Source of the DNA: Carallia brachiata
Lineage: Eukaryota; Streptophyta; Magnoliopsida; Malpighiales; Rhizophoraceae
DNA length: 64,000 nt
Direction of reading: 5' to 3'
Assembly (NCBI GenBank): GCA_021464245.1
Contig: JADCRB010000002.1
Location: 733,796 to 797,795 of the forward strand
A model generated the notes under the pieces. It searched no databases, was not told the DNA's origin, and worked only from the letters and a program-made list of their open reading frames with translations. This document shows, piece after piece, positions 35,970 through 48,249 of this stretch. Numbering within the stretch: the stretch's first letter is position 1; each line of letters opens with the position of its first letter. A program made the position numbers and the translations under genes.

Positions 35970-38900
35970 ATGGAGCCAAAGAGACCATCTTTAACAATTT
36001 GGGTAGGGTTCTTTGTAGTCTCAGTGATTGTGTCGAGTTGTTTAGGGAAATTTGTGGTGGAAAAGAACAGCTTGAGGGTAACATCACCAGATAAAATAAA
36101 AGGGACTTATGATAGTGCAATTGGGAACTTTGGGATACCCCAATATGGAGGTAGCATGGCCGGGGTTGTGGTGTACCCTAAAGATAACAAGAAGGGTTGC
36201 AAGGAGTATGACGAGTTTGGGATTTCATTCAAGTCCAAACCTGGTTCTTTACCCACTTTCGTTCTGGTCGATCGTGGAGGTAAGTTTTTGGTATTTTTGT
36301 TTGTCATTATGTTGTTGTGCAATTCGAAGCATAGTTGGTTTAACATTGTTCGATTGGTAAGGTGCAAATTTCTTTGTTTTTTTGGGTTAATTTGATTGGG
36401 TTTTAGGAGATTTGTGATGTGTTGTTTTGTTTTTGGTTGATTATGACGATCCTTTTGTAATTTACGTCAAGTTTGTTGCTTGTAAGCTCTTTGTCGCTGT
36501 CAGTCATGTGGCTATTTTTTTGCTTATTTTGGACTTTTTGATGTTCTCTCTCCTACCGGTGAGAAGAAACTCTCGTCAAAAGCCGTCAGGAGTTTTATAA
36601 TTGAGTCAGGATGTTTCTGTTTCATTCTGGTGAACTTTTTAGCTGTATTTTGGCTCTGGCTCTTGTGAGTGGCATTTTTTTTAATTATTTGCTGGATGTC
36701 CACCTTAGAGTTTTTGTGGTTCTCTTTTAGTGGCTTGTTTGTTTTGGAGAATAGTATGAAGAATGTAGATTATTTCTGTTTTTTGTTCAAATAATTTTGT
36801 TTTTTCTAAAGTTTAATGGTCGTGTAACTGTTATGTGTCTTAGTCCAGTTGTTTTTGCATTGTTATAGAAATATTACATTGCCTGAGTGCTTGATGTTGG
36901 GAATGCAATGATTTAAAATGATAAGAACCTTTAAGATAAATGGAATTGTGGATGAAGGGGATTCGCAATGTAAATCACTAACTAGATTTGGAACCCTGAA
37001 CCTTGTGGTGGAATTGCATCTTCTTCATATGAGCACTCTGATGCATAGATGTCCAATTTTTTTTGCTTCTTCTTGCAATAAGTTATTAAGTTGTGAACTT
37101 CCTTTGAAGGATAAAAACACAAGTTTCTGGAACTACGTCCTGCTGTTCTTCATGGTCTAGAACTAGAATTTACAAATTGATCAATTAATCTAATAAGAAT
37201 ATACATATATGTTATCATTATCTTATCTTTACTGCTTTATGTTTCTTTCAGATTGCTTTTTTGCTTTGAAGGTCTGGAATGTCCAGAAGGCTGGTGCTTC
37301 CGCTGTACTTGTTGCAGATAACATTGATGAAACATTGATAACCATGGATTCGCCTGAAGAGGATGGATCCTCTGCAAAATATATTGAGAACATAACGATA
37401 CCCTCAGCTCTTATTGAGAAAAGTTTTGGTGAAACATTGAAGAAAGCTCTAAGTAGTGGGGAGATGGTAAATGTAAATCTTGATTGGAGAGAAGCTGTTC
37501 CGCACCCCGATGATCGTGTCGAATATGAGTTATGGACCAACAGCAATGATGAATGTGGAGTCAAATGTGATATGTTGATGGAATTCGTGAAGGATTTTCG
37601 AGGTGCAGCACAGATACTTGAGAAAGGTGGTTACACACAGTTCACACCCCATTACATAACTTGGTACTGTCCTCAGGCATTCATTATGAGCCGGCAGTGC
37701 AAGTCACAGTGCATAAATCGTGGAAGATATTGTGCCCCCGATCCTGAGCAGGATTTCAGCACAGGCTATGAAGGGAAAGATGTTGTTATTGAAAATTTAC
37801 GGCAACTATGTGTCTTTAAAGTGGCAAATGAGAGCAAGAAACCTTGGGTATGGTGGGACTATGTAACTGATTTTCAAATCAGATGTCCCATGAAGGAGAA
37901 AAAGTACAACAAGGAATGTGCCGATGCTGTCATGAAATCTCTTGGTAAATAATTTATTGAGTATTGATAGGGTTAAAAATGGGGAAAAGGAAAATATCTA
38001 TGCGGGTCTTGGGAACAATTTTTATTTTTGATGATGTTCAAACAAAAAAATATTCTTCTGTGATATGTTATCAGGGCTTGATGGTAGAAAGATTGAAAAA
38101 TGTATGGGAGACCCAAATGCTGATTCTGACAATCCGGTTCTGAAAGAAGAACAAGATGCCCAGGTAATCATCTGTATACAGTAGGATTATGATATTTGAA
38201 TACTTTTGATTTCTTTGAAGCAAATTTGGTTATTTTCTGCCACTTCATAGTACAGCTAATTGACAGTGGCCTGCATTTAGGTTGGAAAAGGATCAAGAGG
38301 TGATGTGACTATATTGCCTACGATTGTTGTCAACAACAGACAATATCGAGGTATGCTACTATTTGCTCTATTCTCAACCTTTTTTTTGGGTTCATACAAT
38401 TGAACCTTTTTGTTTTCTCAATTTAGCAGTAAAAACACGTGGTTGCAGGAAAGCTGGAGAAAGGTGCTGTCTTGAAGGCCATATGTGCTGGTTTTGAGGA
38501 AACAACGAACCAGCAGTTTGCTTGACTGGTGGTAAGTCTTGTCCTGCATTTTGGTGGTAACTAGGTTGCTAGTGCTGGGCCATAGTCTAATGCCTTGGTA
38601 AAGTATCTGAGCATGACAGGGTTTGAGTTTGAGAATGGATGCTGTAGGTGTAGGTTAGGACCACTCTCAAGTGACTGTTTCCGGTCACCATGTTGTTGGG
38701 ACTAGGATTGTCTTATGATGGCCTGCCCTGCATAACTTCATTGTTTTGAATATTGGATTGTGAGTGGGAATTTATCTGCGGCAGATGTTGAGACAAATGA
38801 GTGCTTAGACAACAATGGGGGTTGCTGGCGAGATTCTACAGCCAACATTACAGCGCAAGGTATTAATAGAAGCTTACCTTGAGTGCATCTCTCCCTTCCC

Positions 38901-41743
38901 CTGTGTGTGCATGAGTGCGCTGAGATTTCTTTTCATTTTGTGGACGGTTGTGTATCTTTACAGGATACATTCCGTGGGAGGGTTTGTGAATGCCCCCTTG
39001 TTGATGGTGTGCAGTTCAAGGGAGATGGTTACAGCCACTGTGAAGGTGAGTCATAATTTATGTCCTCAATTTTGATTTAATGGTATGGGTCTGATCATTA
39101 ATTTGGTGGAGTATGTATGTTTTGCATGTATTATAAATAAATTTTAACATTTTTACCATTTTGTATTCAAATACAATGTGTCCTCTGGAATAGTTTCTAG
39201 ATAAGGATAGCTGTGAAGGGGCAGTGTATTCCACATCCAAATCAACCCAGACATTTTGTTGGTTACTGTCTGGTTTTCTTCCACAGGTTGAACATGATTG
39301 ATCGCATACTATCTGAACACAGCCTATATATAGAAAAATTGCCATATGAGAATTCCTGATTGCATAGTTTATGTTTGGCCATGTGGGACAAGACTTCAAG
39401 TTATTTTACAATGCTAATGGTTACTGAAGCTGTTATGTCTTTGATAAAGGAAATTGTTATTTCATTATTTTTGTACCATAATGCCGGAATGCATGATATA
39501 TAATTTGTTTCACACCATAGCACAAGATGAATTATTTATCTTGGTAGAGGCTGGCCTATCGGTTCAAATGTTATTTTGGTTTTTCTCTGGTCCATGCTTT
39601 GGGGGATCATTCTTTCTTGAACATGTGGAAAATGTTAAGCTGCAGTTTCTGAAGATTCATGTTTTTCAGCTTTGCCTCCTGGATGTTAGTGCGGAATGTT
39701 TTTGAACAACTTAGTAAAGGGGCGGCTCTGTATTCTGAGATTTTAATTGAATGCTAGATTATTTGCTTTATTTTGTGCTATCATTTAACTATATATTTAT
39801 TGCCTTGAAGTGAGTGGAACCGGGAGGTGCAAGATAAATAATGGAGGCTGTTGGCATGACTCCCGGGACGGACACACCTTCTCTGCTTGTTTGGTTAGTG
39901 ATCTTTAGAATTCCATTTCTTTATTCTTTCAGACATTTATTTGGTTCAGACTCTAATTGACTATGTAACAGGATGTTGATGGTGGTAAATGCCAGTGTCC
40001 TCCAGGGTTTAAAGGCGATGGTGTGAAAATTTGTGAAGGTAAGACATGCTCATGCTGTCGCTTTTGCTGATGGTTGATTTTGACAGTTGTCTAAGGCATA
40101 AACTATTAGTACTCTAATGGATGATATCATGATGTTCTTTTTGTCTAACAATATGTTGTTACTGAGAATAAGTTCTTGGTCAAGAATTTACAGGCATGTT
40201 TGAAAAGCAACTCCCTCATATTTCAATGGGCACGTAATTGATTTGGTTTCCTCCTCCTGCTTGGGACATTGCATTATATGTTCCGTTGAATTTTGAAATG
40301 GGGATTCCTTTCACTCTATCCTCATATAACTACAAGTTCAAATAGCATTAATTGGGATTGTTAGATAGTTGTTGATGGTTGATCAAATTTCACACCTTCG
40401 ATTTGGGCTTAATTCAGATTTGTAGTCCAGCCGTATAGTTAGGAAGTTCAAATGGCAATTGTCTGACCTGTTTGTACGCAAGCTGTTCTTCTCTAGGTGT
40501 GAACTGATGCGTAAGTATAGAGCAAAGTTTTGGGAAAGGGGCCAGGCTCCGGTTTGAAAAATCTGAGTGTGCTTGGGCTATCAGGATGTTGTATTGCATC
40601 AATATGGTTAAAAATGTGTCTCATAGGGAAAAGTTATGTTTAGGCATTAGGTTTTACTTTTTTTACCATGATTTGATTACTGCCAAAATCATGTCAATGA
40701 GGACCGTATGTTTTTCAGCGGTACTGATTAATAATGTTGCTTCTTATTGCTGATGGTTCAGATATTGATGAATGTAAAGAGAAGAAAGCTTGTCAGTGCC
40801 CTGAATGTTCCTGCAAAAATACATGGGGAAGTTATGATTGCACTTGCAGTGGTGATCTCCTATATATCAGAGACCACGATACTTGCATAAGTGAGTTCAT
40901 AGGCCATGGTGGTAAACATTCTATTCAGAAATGTGCTATATAGATTACAGTTTTGATGTCCTCCTGTGGATAAATTGCAGGCAAGACAGGTACCAAAGTT
41001 AGATCTGCATGGGCTGCTGTTTGGGTTATTTTCATAGGCTTGGCAATGGCGGCTGGTGGGGGCTATCTTGTCTACAAATATAGATTGAGGGTAAGCTTGG
41101 AGCACATAGTTTCTTCATTAATACAAAATCCAGAGTTTGATTTTCTGTTGTTTATCTGCTGTATGTATCATTTTTTGCTGTGTAGACCTTTACTACCTTG
41201 TTATATAATTTTAGACATAACTGACACCATGGTAGTCTAAGGTGTATTGTTAAAAAAAGCCACCATCAGTTATTGCAACTAGTGGCCATCCGTACACAAC
41301 CCCAGACATAAGTGTGCATGCTACTCTACCATGGCAATGCATGCTTAGAATCAGTTTTTTTTTTGGTTAAAAAAAAAAGCGGGGCTTTATTGATCTTCAA
41401 CTTATTGGTTTACTGGCACAAATCCTACACTGAATATTATGAGTAAATCATGCACTAAACTTGATGAGTACTGTCATCTGTTGTAATAGTATATAGTAGA
41501 CTAGCTACACTGAGGTTCTGTTGCAAAGAGGACCTGGCTGCTTTGGATCGTTATCTGTAGCATAGCATGGCTCTTAGCGCTACAATTTTCATTACTTGTG
41601 TTACCATTAATAAGTTTTTGGTGCTGTTCTTGTTCTTCCTGCAGTCATACATGGATTCTGAGATTAGAGCTATTATGGCACAATACATGCCTCTAGAAAG
41701 TCAATCAGAAGTCCCAAATCACGTCAGTGATGATCATGCTTGA
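35970..41743 (+). CDS. VSR1: Vacuolar sorting receptor (VSR1/BP-80 type), frame broken in exons 5-6
   Basis: Twelve exons: 35970..36279, 37252..37944, 38075..38163, 38281..38350, 38449..38531, 38785..38859, 38964..39045, 39811..39893, 39972..40038, 40762..40890, 40981..41090, 41645..41743. The product is a type I receptor that sorts soluble proteins to the vacuole from the Golgi. Visible parts are a signal peptide (residues 1-25), a PA domain ([12 protein letters not shown] to [10 protein letters not shown]), a central domain ([26 protein letters not shown]), three EGF-like repeats ([34 protein letters not shown]), a membrane segment ([20 protein letters not shown]) and a cytosolic tail with the YMPL sorting motif. 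Compared with the family, exon 5 lacks one base near 38507, making TGA at 38523-38525 (codon 413), and exon 6 lacks two bases near 38855, where ITACK is expected. The net loss is three bases, so the frame is correct again from exon 7. As written, the product would stop in the lumenal domain, without EGF repeats or anchor. Confidence 0.95.
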
Positions 41744-42953
41744 GAAAAGAGACACTTCAACGTCATTCATATTTTAACAAATCAAGTGAGAGTGATATGG
41801 ACTCCTTTTTACCCAGCCAAGAATTTCAGCATGGATATCATTTCCGTAATGTACATGGACAATAAAGACGTGCAAATTCTTGTGTTTACAAAATTGTAAC
41901 AGGTTTAACAGCTGAAGCAGGCGTTTTAGGCTTGAAGCAGATTGGAAAGTATTTGGCTGTGATGTACAATAATTTTTTTTCCGTCCTTTGAGATTGTGTC
42001 AGGATCATACCTTTTGTTTTTGTTTTTTGAGTTTATGCTTCAATTGTACGGATAATCAAATTTGTGGGATAGTATAGCCTTTGCCTAACTGCTCCATAAG
42101 CTTGCCTTGCAATGCTGTATGATGGTTTTATTGGTCTTTATTCAAGGCATTTAAGACTTTTAAACCCTTTTACGGTCATCACTGACATGGAGCCAGGGGT
42201 CGGGGGGACGCGTTTAAAAATGGCATTTAGCCATATAAACGGTATCGTTAAAAATGCATTCTCTTAGTGGACTGGAGGAAACAAAAAAGATGAACGCACC
42301 GGAGCAAGAAGGGAATGTCCAATGTGGAAGAGTTAGCTGCTAGTTCTAGTAAAACTATAAAATAATCGAGAAACTGCTGAAGCACGCTGCGGTCAGGGAT
42401 CTATGAGCTAGTTTATAACTCTTATTACTCCTCTAACCCATGAGACATGTTAGGTAACAAGTCATAAAAATTTGTACTTGCTATGATCTTTATTTCTAGT
42501 TTCAGATAAATGCATTGTTCTCTGTAATATCACATCGGTGGCATTGCATCATTTATCATGAGAAGCATCTGCAGTGGATTCAGCCCCACAGCCAGCAGCT
42601 GAATATTAACGTTTTCAAAGATAAGTTAGTTACAGTTCATGGAGATCAGCAAACTCTTTTAGTTGGGGACTGAAAAGAATCTCACCCATGATTGATCATC
42701 AACCGATATCTTACAGATGAACTTTTACATTGGTCAGTGTCAGGTGAATACTCCATTGAATTTGATGAATTTTCACTTTAATTGTTCCTATACAATTAAC
42801 ACGAGGAACTCCGTACTCATAAAAAACAAACATTGCAAAAGATCAATGACTTCTTTTTTTCTTGAGACACAAAAAGTCGATGACTTTATTTTGCCAAGGT
42901 AATGGAAGTTTAGAGATTATGTTATTAATAGAACTTCGAATCGCCATTGATAA
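41744..42953. other. 3' UTR of the VSR gene and spacer to the convergent bHLH gene
   Basis: AATAAA at 41861-41866 lies about 120 nt after the VSR stop codon and is a likely poly(A) signal. The rest is unremarkable spacer. The VSR and bHLH genes converge here, 1.2 kb apart. Confidence 0.55.
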
Positions 42954-44532
42954 TCATCTGGCTGTTGGGGTGACCTTCAGGTCAAGTCCAATGTTGATTC
43001 CATTGTAAGCGATGGGAGCATACATCCATAGGTCATCGGAGCTTAGCAACTACAAATGTTAAAAACAAAGTAAACAGGAGGTTCTGTCAGAGGTCATTTT
43101 CTGATAAAAATTAACATAACAAAAAAAAAAAATGTCGTCAAATTTTGCAAGGATGCAATCTTCACAGAAAGAATGATTGTAAATTTCAACCTTAATTTGG
43201 AGTTGCAAGAACTTCACGTACTGGACAGCTTCTTCAAGCATTGTGCTGATGTCGACCTGCCATACCAAAGAAACAATTTTGGAAATAACATCCAAAGATT
43301 AGTAACTTACACATTGGTATCTGGTTGTGATCTTACAGGGAATTTTCCCTACCTTTGTTCCATTGGGGACAAGGTTCTGCAGAATTCTGAGCCTCTCGTT
43401 TATTCTTTCTCTTCTTTTCTACAAGACACAAAGAAAGACTGATCAATTATTGCTGCATTACCCTGCTTGCCATTTTATTTTCTTTAATTCATCACATTTA
43501 TGGAAAACTAGTTTTTCGGTAGCATTGCAAAGGCAGTTACCCTTGCATAGAGGCTTTGGGGATCAGTGCCTGCCCCGCTACCAGCTCTTGCTTTGCCATC
43601 AAGTTGCAGGCCAGCGTCTCTTTTGGGTTCAAACTGGAAGATGCTCCTCCACTGAGCTCATGGGATGCATTGGATTCATCATCTGAGCAGCAACTACTGG
43701 AGGTCGGCACATTGAACCTGGCATTACTCTCTTCATCATTATTGCTAATTGAAGCCTTCTGCATCTTCTTTGTCTGTACATTCCTCTTGTTCTTTTGAGC
43801 CTGCATTGTCAAAACTCTCCAATGATTTGTAACTAATTGTGACATATAAACAGAAAAGTTTGACCACCAGTAGGTGGAAATGTAGCAGACAAAAATGGGA
43901 TAAGATATTTATACTCACATCTCCCAAATTTCGCAATCTTTTCCTAGAATTCTTGGGTGGATCATGACCTTGATCTTTTGCAGTTGGTCCTGGTACAACA
44001 GGAATATTTGATTCTGTTTTGAGCTGCGAACTGTTTGCAAGCAATGCAGCTTGGGGGTCAAGCTGGTTCATCCCCTCCACATTGTCATTTTTCATTTCTT
44101 GGTTCAAACAGGCATCTCCTCCAACAAGATATGAGGTAGTGTCTTCCATAGATAGATCCATTGACACAGAACTATTGTTACCAGCTAGAATTTCACGGCA
44201 AATGCTCGAGTTGCGGCTTTGTTGATTGGAGGTAGGAAAAAGAGTTCTATTAGCAGTATTATAGGCAGGACTGCTTTGTGAAAACATGTACAAATCAGTG
44301 ATTTTGATTTCTGGGGGATCAGTGAATCTTGATTGGCACCTGCCATATTCAATGTTGATCCATGGCTGGGCCAAAAGGCAGATTTTGGAACTTCCAAGCT
44401 TGATCTTGCATCAAGCTGGCTAGGAAGAGGGAACGTACCAAGCAACTCTGCCATGAAATCAGCCTCCTCAGTTGTGTCCATTCCAACAAGGCAACTCCAC
44501 TCTCCTTCTGAAATGGCTCCAATAGGCTCCAT
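42954..44532 (-). CDS. bHLH transcription factor, RSL class (bHLH84/85/139-like), two apparent 1-nt deletions
   Basis: Five exons: 43919..44532, 43541..43800, 43353..43418, 43191..43256, 42954..43049; about 367 residues if the frame were continuous. The N-terminus ([30 protein letters not shown]) and the C-terminus are those of ROOT HAIR DEFECTIVE SIX-LIKE factors. The bHLH core is TDPQSLYAR / [20 protein letters not shown] / [20 protein letters not shown], and the tail [17 protein letters not shown] is diagnostic. Family members are nuclear activators that drive root-hair growth, in Arabidopsis downstream of RHD6/RSL1. Exon 1 (614 nt) and exon 2 (260 nt) are each one base short of a whole number of codons. 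The frame changes near 44320 (after AGANQDS) and near 43603 (just before GKARAG), each fitting loss of one A. As written, translation would end early, before the bHLH domain. Exons 3-5 are perfect. Confidence 0.93.
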
Positions 44533-44647
44533 TTTTTTTTTCTTTTTTGCGAGAAAAAAAAGGACCTTATGGTATTCTTTTTAGAGCTAACTATATGAAG
44601 AAGGTCGATTAGCTCTATGCCTGAAGGCGAAACCGGACTAGATTACA

Positions 44648-44655
44648 TATTTATA
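44648..44655 (-). promoter_or_regulatory. TATA box of the bHLH gene
   Basis: TATAAATA on the minus strand about 115 nt upstream of the ATG at 44532. Confidence 0.55.
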
Positions 44656-47600
44656 CCCAACGGCAGTGAAGAATGTCGAGAAATGAATTGACTTCAGCTG
44701 CGTATCACAATATCTCATTTCATAATCACCAATTATTAGCATAGGAAAAGGTCTCAGTTCTTGGTAGCTGATTCGGACAAGTCCGTAAAGAAGACAACTA
44801 CAGCTCATCTATGGCATTGGTTCGAGCAATTAGGGAAATAAAATTCGTCAGCAACCTCTTGTTGGCCTCAAACTCTAAAAGACGCACAAAGATTATGTTT
44901 TTTTATTAATGTATTACCTTACTTAACTGTATTCCTAGTTACGATCAGATCAATTATTTTAGGCAGGTTGTGAGCTATCAGATTTGGAGAATGAAAAGAG
45001 AATCCCAAGTCGCAATGGGAAGACGTGGGAAGGCCAGGGATCGTGGAGAGATGAGACTTGACATTGTCAAAAACTACGTGGAAACAGACCACATATTAGT
45101 TTACTGGATTCCATGTCTTCTCCATTTTGTTCATTGATAACCCACCTAGATTTCCTTACAACTCAGAAATGTATTTTGTGAGAATCCAGAACCTTAATTT
45201 TCTGTAACAGTGACATTAATCTTTCTACAGATCACGAAAAAAAAAAAAAGGGAAAGAAACTTTTCCCATTTCCTCTTGAGAGATATTTGTTTTGGTTGTC
45301 CAAAGATGGAGTATAGCATCATGCACTGCTGCTGATCCCACTTAAGGCTAAGAAGATTTCTAATTTGACTAATCTTTTTATTAAATATAATTCACTTATA
45401 ATATTACATAATATATTTGTAGGGTCTATTTTTAATAATAATAAAAAATAAAAAATAGATTTGTATGATATAAGATTATGAGTAAATTTTATTTAAAGAA
45501 AAAAAAAAGAGAAAATAGCAAGCTTCGCTTGCTAATCTTAAGAGGGATCCTAGAATGGGAAAACTGAAATAAGGCTTAATGTTCAGAATGAGGATAGTTG
45601 AAATAAGATGAACATTCTCAATTCTCCTTCTCTCATGTCATGGACATGGAAATTGCTCACAATTGATCATTTGGTTCCAGCATAAACGCACAAAGTTGCA
45701 AGCGTTCCTCCTCATTCTTTGCTGATATCAACACAAATCAGCTGCTATAGACTTCTTCTTTTTGGGGATAAACTAAAACAGACTGACTGGCCTAGTAGTT
45801 GTTAAATTAGAAATCTGGAATGCAAAGGCTTGTCAACTTGGGGCTATTGATCTACAAAATAATAAAGGCTGCCCAATAGGATTCTTTAGAAGGCTATAAA
45901 TGTCACCTCTGTTCTTATTAAAGAGCAACATTACCTGTCTTAGGAGGCATTAATATGTGGGCCTTGCAATAGTAAAATGAAAAATGCAGAGTTTATCAAT
46001 TTTTATGATTGACAAGAATTGAAGCTTTATGACCGAAAATTCTTTAATCCATGTTATCATGTACAAATTCTTCGCATTTAATTGTAAACTTTTAAATTTT
46101 ATATTTTATTCACATTTTTAATTTAATAAACTTAAAAGCATGTTAACATTTAATATACAATATTTTTTACTTAACATCTTAAATTTTTTATTATTATTAT
46201 TATTATTATTATCATTATTTTCATTGATTAAAAGGGAAAATAAGAGTTGTGTCTCGACGGTCTTATCAAGAAATATTGGGTCCGCTTATTAGGGAGGTAC
46301 CAAATTATTAGAGAGCGAACTTATAGTCTAGTATCAACAGCAACCGTAAGTTTAGCCTCATAGATGGCTCCTAGCGTGAAATAACACTGCACCTGATAAT
46401 ATCAATTAAAATTTTCACTTGAAATCAGAGTGTCTTAACATCATTGGTGGTTATTATTTTTGACGAGTTCACAGAACAAAGCCCGCATTGCAACAAAACT
46501 CACTGCCTTAACCCCTTAAACAAATTTTATCCCATATGAGCTGTAAGATACGAGAATAAGATTAACAAAGACAGGGAACAAAACTCTTGAAACGCTCTCA
46601 ATACATATCAAAAACATTTTATAGAGATAACAGGATAACTAAATGGAGTGTACTAAAGAACACAAGTTTTTATTCCCAAAACTTTTCTTAAATTCCGGCG
46701 AATTTTGCTCTTCAATGCCCACGTAAACTAAAGCATTCGTATAAATAGAAATCAAAAGAAGCTTCGCAGTAGACTTTGATATTAATTTCACCAATGTTTT
46801 GGAATTTGGCGCCGGCCATTGCACGATCTCTTGTAGGCTAGCTGGAATAAAAAAATAAATATTGGAAAGCACATAAAAAGAACCTTTTTCCTCCTTTAGG
46901 GGAAGGGGAAAAAAACCTTTGCGGTCGGATTTTGTTGTTGTCAAGAGCACGACAGAATATTGCATTTTAAAATTGTTTTTGCTAATAGAATGCTAATGTT
47001 ACTGTCCTGAAAAAGTTATACCTAAAAGTTTAACTTACACTCTGCTGTAGAAATTCACAACAAAATTTATCGGTCATAAAATTCTGATACAGTATTAAAA
47101 AACTATTCAACCCACAAGCCTACATTTGTGGGTGAGACCTAGGAATTGATTATGTATCGACTTCTATCAGTTACAACTGATTTCAATTCATTGATTTGCC
47201 TCTTATTTTGGGTATTTTTGTTGCAAATATCATCGGCCAGCATGGCCATTCCTTATGACTTCTTCTCTTCGATCAAATCTACAGTTCACCTTGTGGAGTT
47301 TAGTGATTTTGAAAGAAATTACTTCGTGATTTTGTCCTTACTTAAAAATAAATAGCTGTAGTTGCCATGGTAGTAATCACATAAACTTATCACGTCTAGC
47401 AAAATGGAAACGGTCAATGGCGTACTCCAATATTTTGTTAATTTTGTTGTTCTTTAAGTTTCAGCGACTGGTAGGAATTAAATCTTGACACTCCCGCACA
47501 CAAAAAGACAAAGCGGAAGATTTGGGAAATGTGAAAACTAGATGAGGTCGGAGGCATAGTTGCCTATTTTTACTCCTTACTTTACAGGGGACAATTTTGC

Positions 47601-48218
47601 CCTCTATTGTCACCATCTTGTCCATTTTTGCGTCTCTCTGGTGGTGCCTAAGAAAAAAAGATCCGTAAGCACAAACAATATGACCAGTACAAGATACAAA
47701 CTGATGCAATAGAATCCTAATGAATAATTATTATAATTATAAACAACATTAGTACATGATACAGCATGATGTAAATACTAATAAATTCTTTTTTTTTTGA
47801 CATATACTAATAAATTCTTATAATTAAAATTAGTGACAGGAATGATAATGGCAAAATGAAAGGCAATTCCGAATCAGCCTTGTCTACATTAGGCAAAATG
47901 GAATTCGGATTCAATGTCAAATCAATCACTTGGAATTTGATCTTTTGGACGGTCTTTGATATTCGGCCGGCCGGCCTGCCGGTTCATTTTCTTGCTAGCT
48001 GGCATCCGATATGCACAACTTCTTGCCATTACAAGAAGAGCCAGAAGGGCACTGCATGATTTGATGATGTGTTTGTAATCTGAGTCTCCTTGGTTTCTTT
48101 AGTATTTCTCTGTGGTTGAAACACTTACAAATGCATATGGGTTTCCATATAAAATTAGAAAGTATGTATAGAATAATTGGATTGTCTTGGCTTCCGAGCA
48201 TGAGAGCAGCATATACCG

Positions 48219-48249
<31 letters not shown>

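Noticed and set aside
38523..38525. In-frame TGA in the receptor gene as recoding (selenocysteine or read-through)
   Set aside because: Family sequence continues in another frame directly around it, and exon length is one base short of the phase requirement. A deletion explains it; land plants do not use selenocysteine.
46639..47709. Frames of 108 and 82 codons on the minus strand as small genes
   Set aside because: No recognised motif, no TATA or splice context, and translations look random.
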